DNA of 64,000 nt from contig NZ_CP013443.1 of assembly GCF_001718835.1 (NCBI RefSeq), positions 186,001 through 250,000 of the forward strand. Reading direction: 5' to 3'. The notes under the pieces were generated by a model. That model had not been told where the DNA came from. It saw only the letters and a list, made by a program, of their open reading frames with translations, and did not search any database. The stretch is from Burkholderia cepacia (GTDB taxonomy: Bacteria; Pseudomonadota; Gammaproteobacteria; Burkholderiales; Burkholderiaceae). Shown one piece after another: positions 21,371 through 28,750 of the stretch. Both the position numbers and the translations under genes were made by a program. Every line of letters begins with the position of its first letter. Position 1 is the first letter of the stretch.

Positions 21371-22050
21371 TGCGGTTGGCTCACCAGTTGTCCATCGCCT
21401 TGTTCGCGATGCGTGTGATGCGGGAGGCTGATGCCTTGCGAAGTCACTTCCCGGGTGAAGCTGGCCGCGCCGTCGATCTGCATCGTGGCGCCGCCTGCGC
21501 CGCCCTTGCCGGTCATGCCGGACTCGAACGCGAGCGGCCCCTTGACCGTCATCGCGCCGGTGCAGGTGGTTTGCTGCGCGTCGAGCGTGATGGTCTCGGC
21601 CTGCACGGTCGCGGCTTTCGTCTGCACGGTGACCGAGCCCGGTGCTACGACGAGCACGGTCGCGCCGGCGGGCAGTTCGGCCTTCAGCGCATGCGCGGCG
21701 TGGTCGTATGCGACGCTCGCGCCGTCGGGATAGACGCGCGTGTGCGTGTCGGGGCTCGACGCCGGCGCCGGGGCGGCGTCGGAATAGAGGCCGCGCAGCG
21801 CGACGCCCTGTGCCGGATCACCCATCGGGCAGAGCAGCACGACCTGCTCGCCCGGGGTCGGCGGCAGCCATTCGCGCGTGGTGCCCGCGGTGCAGGCAAT
21901 CCATGGAATCCAGTTGGTTTGCAGCCCGCCGCCGTCTTCGTCGGGAGTACCGACCGAGACGCGGCACAATGCGGCCGCATGGTCGACCGCGAGGATCGTG
22001 CCCTTGCGCACCGCGTTGCGTGCCTGCCGTTGAATTTCGTTAGCGTCCAT
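21367..22050 (-). CDS. V: Baseplate spike protein V
   Basis: A 227-residue homologue of P2 gpV, the membrane-piercing spike (P2 211 aa). An N-terminal OB-fold (RKGTILAVDHAAALCRVSVG, WLPPTPGEQVVLLCPMGDP) precedes a beta-helix-like repeat region. The C-terminus has HTHREQGDGQ; a clustered-His tip holds the iron ion in the P2 spike. The ATG at 22050 fits the family start. This is the first gene of the intact V-W-J-I-H-G operon and lies just after a decayed region. Confidence 0.92.
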   Translation of the reverse strand: MDANEIQRQARNAVRKGTILAVDHAAALCRVSVGTPDEDGGGLQTNWIPWIACTAGTTREWLPPTPGEQVVLLCPMGDPAQGVALRGLYSDAAPAPASSPDTHTRVYPDGASVAYDHAAHALKAELPAGATVLVVAPGSVTVQTKAATVQAETITLDAQQTTCTGAMTVKGPLAFESGMTGKGGAGGATMQIDGAASFTREVTSQGISLPHHTHREQGDGQLVSQPQ

Positions 22051-22379
22051 GTGGTTATGGTGCCGGGCGGAGGCGTGTGGGGCGAGCGATGGCTTGTGTC
22101 GTGGGGGTGAGGACGGAAGGGGCGTGAGGCGGGTGGGGCGAGACATGCACGTTGATCGGTGTGGTGGCATGCGTAACGCGCCATTTTTTTTCCACCTTCA
22201 CGAAGATGAAATGTGGATGCTGGCCGACGCCATGATTGCGGCCGATTGAGCTTCTTGTTCGAGGGGGATGCAGCGTCGAGGCGCTGATGAACGTCGCGCG
22301 AAACGTCAGGCTGACGTTTCGCGGAATCGTGGTGCCGGATGAGACGTCGGAGCGTGCCGGACGCGGCGTTGTGCGCGGC
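22051..22379. other. Non-coding/decayed region upstream of V
   Basis: No convincing gene is seen in these 330 bp. An Ogr-dependent promoter for V would be expected here, but I could not recognise a clear TGTTGT-N12-ACAACA site. A T8 run lies near 22184-22191. Confidence 0.4.
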
Positions 22380-22660
22380 CGACTACGGCGGGTCCCGGCA
22401 ATCGTGAGGGTGGCGATTCGTCGACCGATCTCGTCGAGCGTGCGGCGCAGGTCACCCGTCATGCGGGACGGGTCGAGCGTGGCGACGACGTTGGTCAGAT
22501 GGACTGGCGTGTCGGGCGTGATTGCGGCGTCGTCATCATCGGTCGTTCAGGCGATGACAACGACGGCCATCCAGCGGCTGCGAATCGGGAGGCCTTCGCC
22601 GGTCCGCATGACGTGCAGGCCGTCGTGACGATTCCGCGGCGCGGAGTCGTCCCCGGATTG
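22380..22660 (-). pseudogene. Decayed 5' fragment of a second tail sheath gene (FI)
   Basis: Read leftward from about 22645, the frame gives HDGLHVMRTGEGLPIRSRWM, then an in-frame TGA, then TTDDDDAAITPDTPVHLTNV and TGDLRRTLDEIGRRIATLTI. This aligns over about 80 residues with the intact FI (VRVIEINEGSRPIRTISTA, TADDADATAFPLNTPVLLTN, GTLRRTLDAIGRQTKPVTIV). Homology fades near 22390 and the rest of the sheath gene is absent. It lies exactly where FI should follow module 2, so it marks the scar of a second tail operon. Confidence 0.8.
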
Positions 22661-22681
22661 ATGGACAGGGGAAAGATACGG

Positions 22682-23260
22682 TCAGGCTGTTGCTGCGATG
22701 GCCCGCATTGCGTCGATCGTCGTTGCCTCATGCACCTGGGCAATTGCATCAGCATACTTCTGCTGCGAAGCCGTGCGGAAAGTCACCCAATCTGCATTCA
22801 CTTGCTGCACCTGTTGCGCCGTGTGCTCGACATACGCCCATGCGTCACCCTGCCGGCACCACAGGGAGGTGTGCCAGTCTGCCGCCCCAGCATTCCACGC
22901 GGCAGCCAGAGCGGAACTCTGGAGGTTGCGCTGGTCGGTGTCCGTCGTCGGGTAGAACGTTGGCATGCCGATGCCCGGCGACGTAAAGCCTGCCAGGATT
23001 GCGGCCTGGCATGCCGCGTTCAGCGACGCGATTGTCGATGCCTTGACGGATGCGAGCTGCTCGGCAGCGGACGGCGGCGGAACCTGCGCGAGCGCACCGC
23101 TCACGACATGCCATTGCCCCGGCTGGCTGATACACGTCATCCACTGAACGTCAGTGATTTCGATCGTGTTCGTGACGCCGGACGGGATCGGGCTGTCGAT
23201 GCTGTCGTAGAACGCCTCGATATTGCCTTGCGCGTCGAAGGCTGCATATTTTTGACCCAC
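22682..23260 (-). CDS. Tail fibre assembly-type protein, module 2 (G position)
   Basis: A 192-residue protein starting at a GTG (23260), 3 bp after fibre H2. It has a tail fibre accessory layout: an N-terminal GQKYAAFDAQGNIEAFYDSI, a central linker with STIASLNAACQAAILAGFTS, and helices rich in Gln and Ala at the C-terminus (WVTFRTASQQKYADAIAQVH). Similar proteins with DUF4376-like parts occur next to tail fibres. It is unrelated by eye to the module 1 partner. Confidence 0.65.
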   Translation of the reverse strand: MGQKYAAFDAQGNIEAFYDSIDSPIPSGVTNTIEITDVQWMTCISQPGQWHVVSGALAQVPPPSAAEQLASVKASTIASLNAACQAAILAGFTSPGIGMPTFYPTTDTDQRNLQSSALAAAWNAGAADWHTSLWCRQGDAWAYVEHTAQQVQQVNADWVTFRTASQQKYADAIAQVHEATTIDAMRAIAATA

Positions 23261-23263
23261 GAT

Positions 23264-24187
23264 TTAATACCCTAAAGAAATATAAGCGCCCATTTGCGTG
23301 GTGAGATTGGATGAGCCGTTCCATGCAACAAACAGTGCCTTGGGGTTACTTGAAGCGCCGGCCATCAAACCATTAATGGCGGAGCTGCCAGTACTAGTAG
23401 CGCCCGCAATCGCGGAAATAGATAAGAGGCTATTTGGGAACGCAATTGGGTAATTGACCGTCACACTACCGCCAGCAGGAATATTTGGAACGGAGCCCCA
23501 CTGGATAATCAACCCGCTCGGCAGCTTCTGATAACCGCTTGACGTAAGCGAATTGGCGAACGGTTGCCCGACGCGCTGCGTATAGGTTCCGAACGCCTGC
23601 CAGTACGTGCCGCTCCATACCAGCACTACGAACTCGCCAGTGGCGAGCATGATCGACGAAGCAAGACCAATCGTGGTATCGATGATTGCGTTCGCTTTGT
23701 TAGTGCCGATCGTCAAACTGTATTGGGCTCCACGTTGGAACGCAATCGCGGCACCCGGCGGCAACCCCACTTCGCTCGGCAGTGTGGCCGTCTGGTTTGT
23801 AGGACCGTTGAAGTAGTGAAAGCCGCCGACGTCATCGTTTGTCAATGTCACGGCCGCTGCAATGATGCCGGAACCTGTACCGCTACTGGCATTGAAGTTC
23901 CCCAACGCGCGCTGCACGAATGCCGTCGTGGCGATCTTCGACGTGTTGTCGAACTGCTGCGGCACGGGCGCCTGCGGGCTACCCGTGAATGCCGGCGACG
24001 CAAGCGGCGCTTTCATCTCAAGACCACCCGCTTGCGCGTCCTGCACATCCTTCAAATACCGCGTCCGATTCGCCAACTGCCGCAACGGCACGTTATCGAT
24101 CCCATCCGGCCCGCCTTCAACCGGATCCGACGTTTCGAACTGGCGGATGCCGGGTGTCCAGGTCGAGCTTTCAACCAGGTCAGTCAT
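23264..24187 (-). CDS. Tail fibre protein H, module 2
   Basis: A 307-residue fibre of a different type from H1. It opens TDLVESSTWTPGIRQFETSD and GIDNVPLRQLANRTRYLKDV, an attachment domain found on short fibres of many myophages. The middle is Thr/Ala/Gly-rich, and the C-terminal tip (QWGSVPNIPAGGSVTVNYPI, ending MGAYISLGY) is a compact beta domain lacking the His-rich beads of H1. The base composition of this gene is lower in G+C than its neighbours, suggesting a recent foreign origin. Its ATG overlaps the stop of I2. Confidence 0.83.
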   Translation of the reverse strand: MTDLVESSTWTPGIRQFETSDPVEGGPDGIDNVPLRQLANRTRYLKDVQDAQAGGLEMKAPLASPAFTGSPQAPVPQQFDNTSKIATTAFVQRALGNFNASSGTGSGIIAAAVTLTNDDVGGFHYFNGPTNQTATLPSEVGLPPGAAIAFQRGAQYSLTIGTNKANAIIDTTIGLASSIMLATGEFVVLVWSGTYWQAFGTYTQRVGQPFANSLTSSGYQKLPSGLIIQWGSVPNIPAGGSVTVNYPIAFPNSLLSISAIAGATSTGSSAINGLMAGASSNPKALFVAWNGSSNLTTQMGAYISLGY

Positions 24188-24750
24188 GACTTGATACTCC
24201 CTCTGTTGTACTGGCCGTCGCGATGCGCGAAGCCGTTGTAGCGAATCGGTGCCTCGCGGTAGTCGAGCGACGCCAGCATCGAGCGTCGCGGCGCATAGCG
24301 CTCCAGCACCGCCTTCAGGTTGTCCGCCTGGTCGCGCGTGATCGGCCGCGACAGCTTGACGATGTATTCCGCCCACGCCGTCTCCCGGCCGTGCACGTAG
24401 TCGCCGTTGTAGATGGCCGACCCGTCGCGCCGGCGCACGCGCCGGCCCTCGACGATCGTCACCTCGCCGAAGCCGAGCCGGCGGATCACTTCACGCACCG
24501 CCCACGGCGTGCCGCGCTTCTGATGCAGCTGGATCGCACCGCGGACGAGCGCGCGGCGCGCATCGTCGGACTCGGCGAGCTCCCACCCGTCGACCGACAC
24601 TTCGGCGGCGAGATACGGCAACAGGGCCGCGTCGCAGCGATCCGGGTCCCAGTAATCGCGGATCGGGACCGGCAGGCCCTCGGCGGCGGCCAGCGCGTTC
24701 GCGGCGCGCCGCTCGAGCGGCGTCGCGTTCGGCGGCAGCAGCTCACTCAT
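24184..24750 (-). CDS. Baseplate/tail protein I, module 2
   Basis: A 188-residue gpI-family protein with LPPNATPLERRAANALAAAE, YWDPDRCDAALLPYLAAEVS and HQKRGTPWAVREVIRRLGFG. It looks closer to classic P2 gpI than the module 1 copy. It overlaps J2 by 8 bp and H2 by 4 bp. Two divergent I genes in one element are unusual. Confidence 0.9.
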   Translation of the reverse strand: MSELLPPNATPLERRAANALAAAEGLPVPIRDYWDPDRCDAALLPYLAAEVSVDGWELAESDDARRALVRGAIQLHQKRGTPWAVREVIRRLGFGEVTIVEGRRVRRRDGSAIYNGDYVHGRETAWAEYIVKLSRPITRDQADNLKAVLERYAPRRSMLASLDYREAPIRYNGFAHRDGQYNRGSIKS

Positions 24751-25654
24751 AGATACCGCCGTATTCGATGACGACGTCGACGCAGCAGGACGCCTGCGTC
24801 GGGCCGATCGCGAGGTCGCCGGCCGGCTCGATCAGCTCGGTCTTCGACAGCCCTGCGGCCTGGCAGACGCCCTTGATCGCCGATTCCGCGACACCGACGC
24901 CGAGACGGCGCACCTTGTCGGCATACGCGCGGGCGTTCTTCGTCGCCTGCGCGATCAGCACGTCGGCGCCGACCGGCGAGCGCGTATAGCCCTTCGCGCG
25001 GATCCGGTAGCGGACGATCTCGGCCGGGCGCGCGAGCACGGTGTCGTTCAGTGGCCGTTGATCCTCGGCCGACAGCGCGGACTCGACCGCGCGACAGAGC
25101 GCATCGTCCACCGTGCCGTCGCCGTCGCGCGACAGCAGCGTGACGAGCACGTCGCCCGGCCGCGGGCGCGTGGCCTTCGCATCGAGCAGGCGGCCGTCGA
25201 CGGCAAGCGCCTTCGATTCGTACGCGGCAGCCGGGCCGGCCACGCTGAAGCCCTGCGGCGCAAGCTGGATGCGACGGCGCAGCGACTCGTCGTCCTCGTA
25301 GACGGCCGGGACGTTGTCGGGAAGGTCGGCCGGCATGACGACGAGCCGCTCGATCCCGAACAGCGCGGCGCGCTGGTCGAGGTCGCTGCCCTTCGCGAAG
25401 GCGAGCATCACGGCCCGCACGGTGTCGTTGATGCGCTGGCGCAGCACGAGCTCGCGATAGCAGTTTTCCTGCAGCAGGCGCGCGAGCGGCTCGGATTCGA
25501 GCGCGATCGTCGCCGCGATTTCGGCCTGCTCGTCGGCGGGCCAGAGCGCGATCAGCGCGGTCTTCCGGCGTGCATACAGCGTTTCGAAATCGAGTGCCTC
25601 GAGCGCGTCGGGGGCGGGCAGGCTCGACAGATCGATGAGCGCGGCGGCCGTCAT
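24743..25654 (-). CDS. Baseplate wedge protein J, module 2
   Basis: A 303-residue gpJ homologue with DLSSLPAPDALEALDFETLY, LLQENCYRELVLRQRINDTV and LAPQGFSVAGPAAAYESKAL. It is full length with no internal stop. It is clearly homologous to J1 but too divergent for a recent tandem duplication. Its ATG overlaps the stop of R (ATGA), replacing the usual R-S-V-W junction of P2. It can presumably make a wedge with the single W. Confidence 0.92.
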   Translation of the reverse strand: MTAAALIDLSSLPAPDALEALDFETLYARRKTALIALWPADEQAEIAATIALESEPLARLLQENCYRELVLRQRINDTVRAVMLAFAKGSDLDQRAALFGIERLVVMPADLPDNVPAVYEDDESLRRRIQLAPQGFSVAGPAAAYESKALAVDGRLLDAKATRPRPGDVLVTLLSRDGDGTVDDALCRAVESALSAEDQRPLNDTVLARPAEIVRYRIRAKGYTRSPVGADVLIAQATKNARAYADKVRRLGVGVAESAIKGVCQAAGLSKTELIEPAGDLAIGPTQASCCVDVVIEYGGIYE

Positions 25655-26106
25655 GCGGCACCTCGCTGCGGCAGCGCGACCCACGTCAGCGTATTCGCCG
25701 GGTCGACCTGCGTGTCGTCGACGTGCGTGACGACCTGCTTGCCGTCCGGCCCGGTCGTCACGACGACGCTTTCCGTCAGCGCGAGCTTGATCGACAGGTC
25801 GACCGCGGCCGGATCGCGCACGCTCATCTCGAAGGTGATGCCGTCGGCGCGCACGGCGGGGCTCGTCACGAGGTCCGGCTGGTTCGCGCGCACCCATTCG
25901 ACCAGCGCGACGAACATGGGGTCCGCGTCGCCGGTGAAATTCGGCGCGAGCACGCGGGCCACGTACCGGTATTCGAACGACGGCGTCAGCGTGCCGGTCG
26001 CGGCGAGCGACCCTTGCTCGACGAGCACGGTCAGCTTGCCCGGGTCGGTCCCGAGCGCGGGAACCGCGGCGACGAGCGCGCGCCGCAGGCTGTCTGGCTT
26101 ATTCAT
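25651..26106 (-). CDS. R: Tail completion protein R
   Basis: A 151-residue homologue of P2 gpR (155 aa) with KPDSLRRALVAAVPALGTDP, SFEYRYVARVLAPNFTGDAD and ALVEWVRANQPDL. In P2, R is followed by S and then V; here S is missing and R runs directly into J2 by ATGA overlap. R overlaps Rz1 by 8 bp at its start. Confidence 0.9.
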   Translation of the reverse strand: MNKPDSLRRALVAAVPALGTDPGKLTVLVEQGSLAATGTLTPSFEYRYVARVLAPNFTGDADPMFVALVEWVRANQPDLVTSPAVRADGITFEMSVRDPAAVDLSIKLALTESVVVTTGPDGKQVVTHVDDTQVDPANTLTWVALPQRGAA

Positions 26107-26386
26107 GCGGATGCTCCCCGTTATCGGCCGGCTGCGATTTGGCCTGGCACGTCGCGATCATGTCGACCTTGGCCGCGCACGTCGCCCATGCCGCCTTGAC
26201 GGTCGTGAGCGCCGCGTCGAGCTCACCGTTGGTGCGCGGCGCGAGCGCCGGCAGCGTGCACGGGCTCACCGTCTGGCAGGGGGCCGACGTAATCGTCGGC
26301 GCCGGTGAGAGCGGGAGTGGCTTGCAGGCGGACAACGTCGTCAGGCAAACGAGTGTCAGCCCACGCGCGAAGCGCGGCGTTTTCAT
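26099..26386 (-). CDS. Rz1-type spanin lipoprotein (LysC position)
   Basis: A 95-residue lipoprotein with a signal sequence and lipobox LSAC (Cys near residue 21) followed by a Pro-rich stretch (KPLPLSPAPTITSAP), the hallmark of outer-membrane spanin subunits. It starts inside the Rz gene and overlaps it by 164 bp in another frame, the classic Rz/Rz1 arrangement. With Rz it fuses inner and outer membranes in the last step of lysis. Confidence 0.82.
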   Translation of the reverse strand: MKTPRFARGLTLVCLTTLSACKPLPLSPAPTITSAPCQTVSPCTLPALAPRTNGELDAALTTVKAAWATCAAKVDMIATCQAKSQPADNGEHPHE

Positions 26387-26663
26387 CGATCAATCTCCGG
26401 TTTTCAAGTCGAACGGCGTCGAGCTTCGACGCGATCGCGTTCTGCGTGCGGTCGAGCCGCGCCTGCTGTCTGGCGCGGCCGGCGGCGTCCTGCTGCAGGC
26501 GCCGGATCGCGCCGTCACGATCGGCGAGGCCCTGCCGCGCGTCGGCGAGTTGCAGCCGGGCAGTCGCCAGATCCGCATGCAGCTCGCGCACGTACAGCGC
26601 GGCGGCCACGCAGGCGGCAAGCACGAGCAGCCCCGCGGCGAGTTTCGCGGCGAGCTCGCTCAT
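26223..26663 (-). CDS. Rz-type inner-membrane spanin (LysB position)
   Basis: A 146-residue protein with one N-terminal membrane helix (LAAGLLVLAACVAAALYV) and a long coiled-coil periplasmic region (ADLATARLQLADARQGLADR, AIASKLDAVRLENRRLIDEN). The ATG at 26663 overlaps the endolysin stop (ATGA). Partner of the overlapping Rz1. Confidence 0.85.
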   Translation of the reverse strand: MSELAAKLAAGLLVLAACVAAALYVRELHADLATARLQLADARQGLADRDGAIRRLQQDAAGRARQQARLDRTQNAIASKLDAVRLENRRLIDENAALRAWADTRLPDDVVRLQATPALTGADDYVGPLPDGEPVHAAGARAAHQR

Positions 26664-27490
26664 GCCGCCGCCGCGGCGTCGTCGGCATCCGCCGCAACGG
26701 GCGGCGACGCATACCGGTCGTAGGCGCGCGCGAGCTTGACGTCGTAGAGGTTCGCCGCGTAATCGGGCCCGTTGTAGCCGCGCGCGAACGCGGCCCAGTT
26801 GCGGGCGCGCAGCGCGGCGAGCAGCCCGGCGTCCGCGGCGACGAACCGCACGAACGCGTCGAGGTGTTCCGCCTCGCCGCTTTCCATGCGCGCGACGAAG
26901 TCGTCGATGCCCGCATAGCCGAGGCGTTGCCAGTGATAGCCCATCACCTGGAACGCGCCCCAGCTCGCGGACTCCCACGCGGCGCGGGCGTCGATCACTT
27001 CGGCCGCGGCGAGGCGCGTGTATTCGGCGGTGCCGCCGCGATAGCCGCCGCGCGTTTGCGACACGATGTCCGGCTGCTTTGCCGCGAACGGCGCCGGATC
27101 GATGCCGCGCGCCTGCAGCCGCTTCCAGAAAATGTGCCGCTCGAACAGGATGACCGGCCGGCCGTCGGGCAGGAAGCCGGCGCCGCGCGATTCGACTTCG
27201 TTAACCGCGCGCACGCAGGCAAGCGGCACGCCGAGCGTGCGCGCGGCGCGTTCGAGATCGGCCAGCGCCAGGTGCTGCGGATCGCGCTGGCCGGTGGCGA
27301 GCGCGGCGTACGTCTTGGGGCCGGCGATTCCGTCGTCGACGAGGCCGGTTTTCCGTTGCAGCGCGATGACGGCGGCTTCGGTGGCGGCGTCGTAGATATG
27401 CGTGACCTGCACCGCATAACCTGCGCGGATCAGGCGGCGTTGCAGCAGGCCCACGTCGTCGCCGTGGTCGCCGAGGCGGCGGGTTTTCAT
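26660..27490 (-). CDS. Endolysin: peptidoglycan-binding plus N-acetylmuramidase
   Basis: A 276-residue lysin. Residues 1-75 are a PG_binding_1 domain (GDDVGLLQRRLIRAGYAVQV, GLVDDGIAGPKTYAAL). Residues about 90-265 form an N-acetylmuramidase domain (DUF3380) with the putative catalytic Glu in VNEVESRGAGFLPDGRPVIL and WGAFQVMGYHW. It degrades host murein to release tail particles. There is no signal peptide, so a holin is needed. The lysis cassette is complete, as in R-pyocin clusters. Confidence 0.9.
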   Translation of the reverse strand: MKTRRLGDHGDDVGLLQRRLIRAGYAVQVTHIYDAATEAAVIALQRKTGLVDDGIAGPKTYAALATGQRDPQHLALADLERAARTLGVPLACVRAVNEVESRGAGFLPDGRPVILFERHIFWKRLQARGIDPAPFAAKQPDIVSQTRGGYRGGTAEYTRLAAAEVIDARAAWESASWGAFQVMGYHWQRLGYAGIDDFVARMESGEAEHLDAFVRFVAADAGLLAALRARNWAAFARGYNGPDYAANLYDVKLARAYDRYASPPVAADADDAAAAA

Positions 27491-27493
27491 GAT

Positions 27494-27760
27494 TCACTCT
27501 CTCCGCAGAAGGCGCGCGACGTTGCCGCGCGCGCCGTACACGAACATCGCCAGCAGGACCGCCGTGGCCGCTTCGAAGAAGCCGACGGATGCGGCATGCA
27601 GCAGCAGCTCGATCGATGCGCCGCCCGTCACCACGACGAGGGCCCACGCGACCCACGACACGTGGCGCCGGTGCCGCGCGCCGTTGCGCCGGTAGGCGAG
27701 CACGCGCACGAGCGCGGCGAGGTGCGCGGCGAGGGCGATCAGCGCGAGCGGGACGTGCAT
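27494..27760 (-). CDS. Small membrane protein, holin or antiholin
   Basis: An 88-residue protein with hydrophobic segments at about 4-22, 35-52 and 58-76 (VPLALIALAAHLAALVRVLA; VAWALVVVTGGASIELLL) and basic ends. It sits 3 bp before the endolysin gene, the usual holin place. P2 carries holin Y and antiholin LysA; this or its neighbour should be the holin. Confidence 0.75.
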   Translation of the reverse strand: MHVPLALIALAAHLAALVRVLAYRRNGARHRRHVSWVAWALVVVTGGASIELLLHAASVGFFEAATAVLLAMFVYGARGNVARLLRRE

Positions 27761-27761
27761 G

Positions 27762-28106
27762 TCATCCCCCTTTGCGGAACAGCGAGAGCAGGTCGAGGGT
27801 CTTGACCCGCTCGATGAGCTGCAGCGTGACGGCGATCACGAGCGCGGCCGCGAAGAACGCGGCGACGCCCGTCGAATGGATCGGCGTGGCGCTGACGATT
27901 TCCGGCGCGGCGAGATAGCCCATCACGAGCGAGATCAGCAGGTAGGCCGCGCGCCGCGCGACGCCGATCTCCTTCGACGTGACGACGACGAGCGCCGCGC
28001 CCGTGAACGCGCCGATCAGCGCGTTGCCGTCGATGCCGGGCGCGAGGCCGGCGAGCCCGATCGCGGTCGACAGCCCCGCGGCGGTGGTGGTATTCGGTTC
28101 GGCCAT
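27762..28106 (-). CDS. Putative holin (gpY position)
   Basis: A 114-residue protein with three hydrophobic segments (residues about 30-48, 52-70 and 80-100; ALIGAFTGAALVVVTSK, AYLLISLVMGYLAAPEIV, AAFFAAALVIAVTLQLI) and a basic C-terminus. It occupies the P2 Y place between X and the lysin. The 1-bp gap to the next membrane protein suggests a holin/antiholin pair. Confidence 0.77.
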   Translation of the reverse strand: MAEPNTTTAAGLSTAIGLAGLAPGIDGNALIGAFTGAALVVVTSKEIGVARRAAYLLISLVMGYLAAPEIVSATPIHSTGVAAFFAAALVIAVTLQLIERVKTLDLLSLFRKGG

Positions 28107-28121
28107 GGCGGCGTTCCAGGG

Positions 28122-28328
28122 TCAGTCAAACAGTTGCAGCAGCGGCTTCGTGCTCGACACGGTGTCGAGCGGCGGCAGGTAGACGGGCGTGCCGGCGGGC
28201 AGCACGACGCCGAGATCGGCGAGGCCGGTGTTGGCCTCGAGCACGGTTTCGACGGTGCCGTCGGTGCGGCCGTAGTGCCGCCAGCACAGTGCGTCGACCG
28301 TGTCGCCTTGCAGCGTGCGCACGATCAT
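28122..28328 (-). CDS. X: Tail protein X
   Basis: A 68-residue LysM-like homologue of P2 gpX (67 aa): TLQGDTVDALCWRHYGRTDG, ANTGLADLGVVLPAGTPVYL. It is the first gene of the leftward lysis/tail operon and the last recognisable gene before the right att site. In P2 the gene before it is L (head completion); here nothing remains of L or any capsid gene. Confidence 0.9.
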   Translation of the reverse strand: MIVRTLQGDTVDALCWRHYGRTDGTVETVLEANTGLADLGVVLPAGTPVYLPPLDTVSSTKPLLQLFD

Positions 28329-28723
28329 GGCTGGCCTCCTCGATGACGGACGGCGCGAGCGTCGCGGGCCGCGGGTGCCGACGCGACGCGGAAGAATGTC
28401 GATGTCGAGTTGCTTGGCATGGCGAGGTGTCGAACCGTGAGTCAGTGAAGAGGGTTCTCATGTTCGAACTTCGCGCGGCGGGGCTCAACGAGCGGCGTGC
28501 GTCGTCCGCCCGGGCACGCAGCGCGGCGCGTGCCCGGGCGGGCGGGGCGTCTTACGCTTCAGGAACGGGCGCGGCAAGGGCCGCCGGCGGTGCAGGGCCG
28601 TGCAGCCGGATTGCAGCTTGGATGAACTGGCGAGGCCTTGATTGACCTTGTGCAGCCTTGGTTTTGCGGTGGGCGAGGGGCGCAGGGCCTTGATGGGCAA
28701 GGCAGGGCGATGCGTAGGTAAAA
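28329..28723. other. Non-coding region between X and attR
   Basis: 395 bp where the P2 head genes would begin. It contains a perfect 14-bp hairpin at 28506-28541 and probably the late promoter for X. I see no remnant of gene L or of a cos site. Confidence 0.5.
28506..28541. repeat. Perfect 14-bp GC-rich inverted repeat near attR
   Basis: CCGCCCGGGCACGC (28506-28519) pairs with GCGTGCCCGGGCGG (28528-28541) with an 8-nt loop. No T-run follows on either strand. Confidence 0.65.
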
Positions 28724-28741
28724 CTCCGAAGGCAGGGGTTG
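28724..28741 (+). repeat. attR core of the P2-like element
   Basis: The 18-bp CTCCGAAGGCAGGGGTTG repeats the attL core exactly. The next bases do not continue as the 3' half of tRNA-Arg; the DUF523 stop codon begins only 10 bp later. Confidence 0.85.
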
Positions 28742-28750
28742 GCGCGCGGC

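Larger units (their letters stand above)
3849..28741. mobile_element. Headless P2-like prophage, putative contractile tailocin locus (24.9 kb)
   Basis: From att to att the gene order is integrase, excisionase-like, primase, small gene, ogr, RHH, repressor, SOS-box gene, D, U, T, E/E', FII, FI, G, H, I, J, W, V, then a second G, H, I, J set, R, Rz1, Rz, endolysin, two membrane proteins and X. Tail and lysis genes run leftward in P2 order. P2 Q, P, O, N, M, L (portal, terminase, scaffold, capsid, head completion) and S are absent: X lies only 396 bp from the right att site and that gap codes for nothing. A tail-only element with its own lysis cassette fits an R-type bacteriocin. From memory, the B. 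cenocepacia tailocin BceTMilo is P2/phage KL3-related and of similar size. Confidence 0.82.

Noticed and set aside
22049..22249. A 66-codon plus-strand frame in the gap upstream of V
   Set aside because: No ribosome site, no family, within a decayed region; likely chance.
28506..28541. The hairpin near attR as a cos site or transcription terminator
   Set aside because: No T-run and no similarity to a P2-type cos that I can recognise; recorded only as an inverted repeat.
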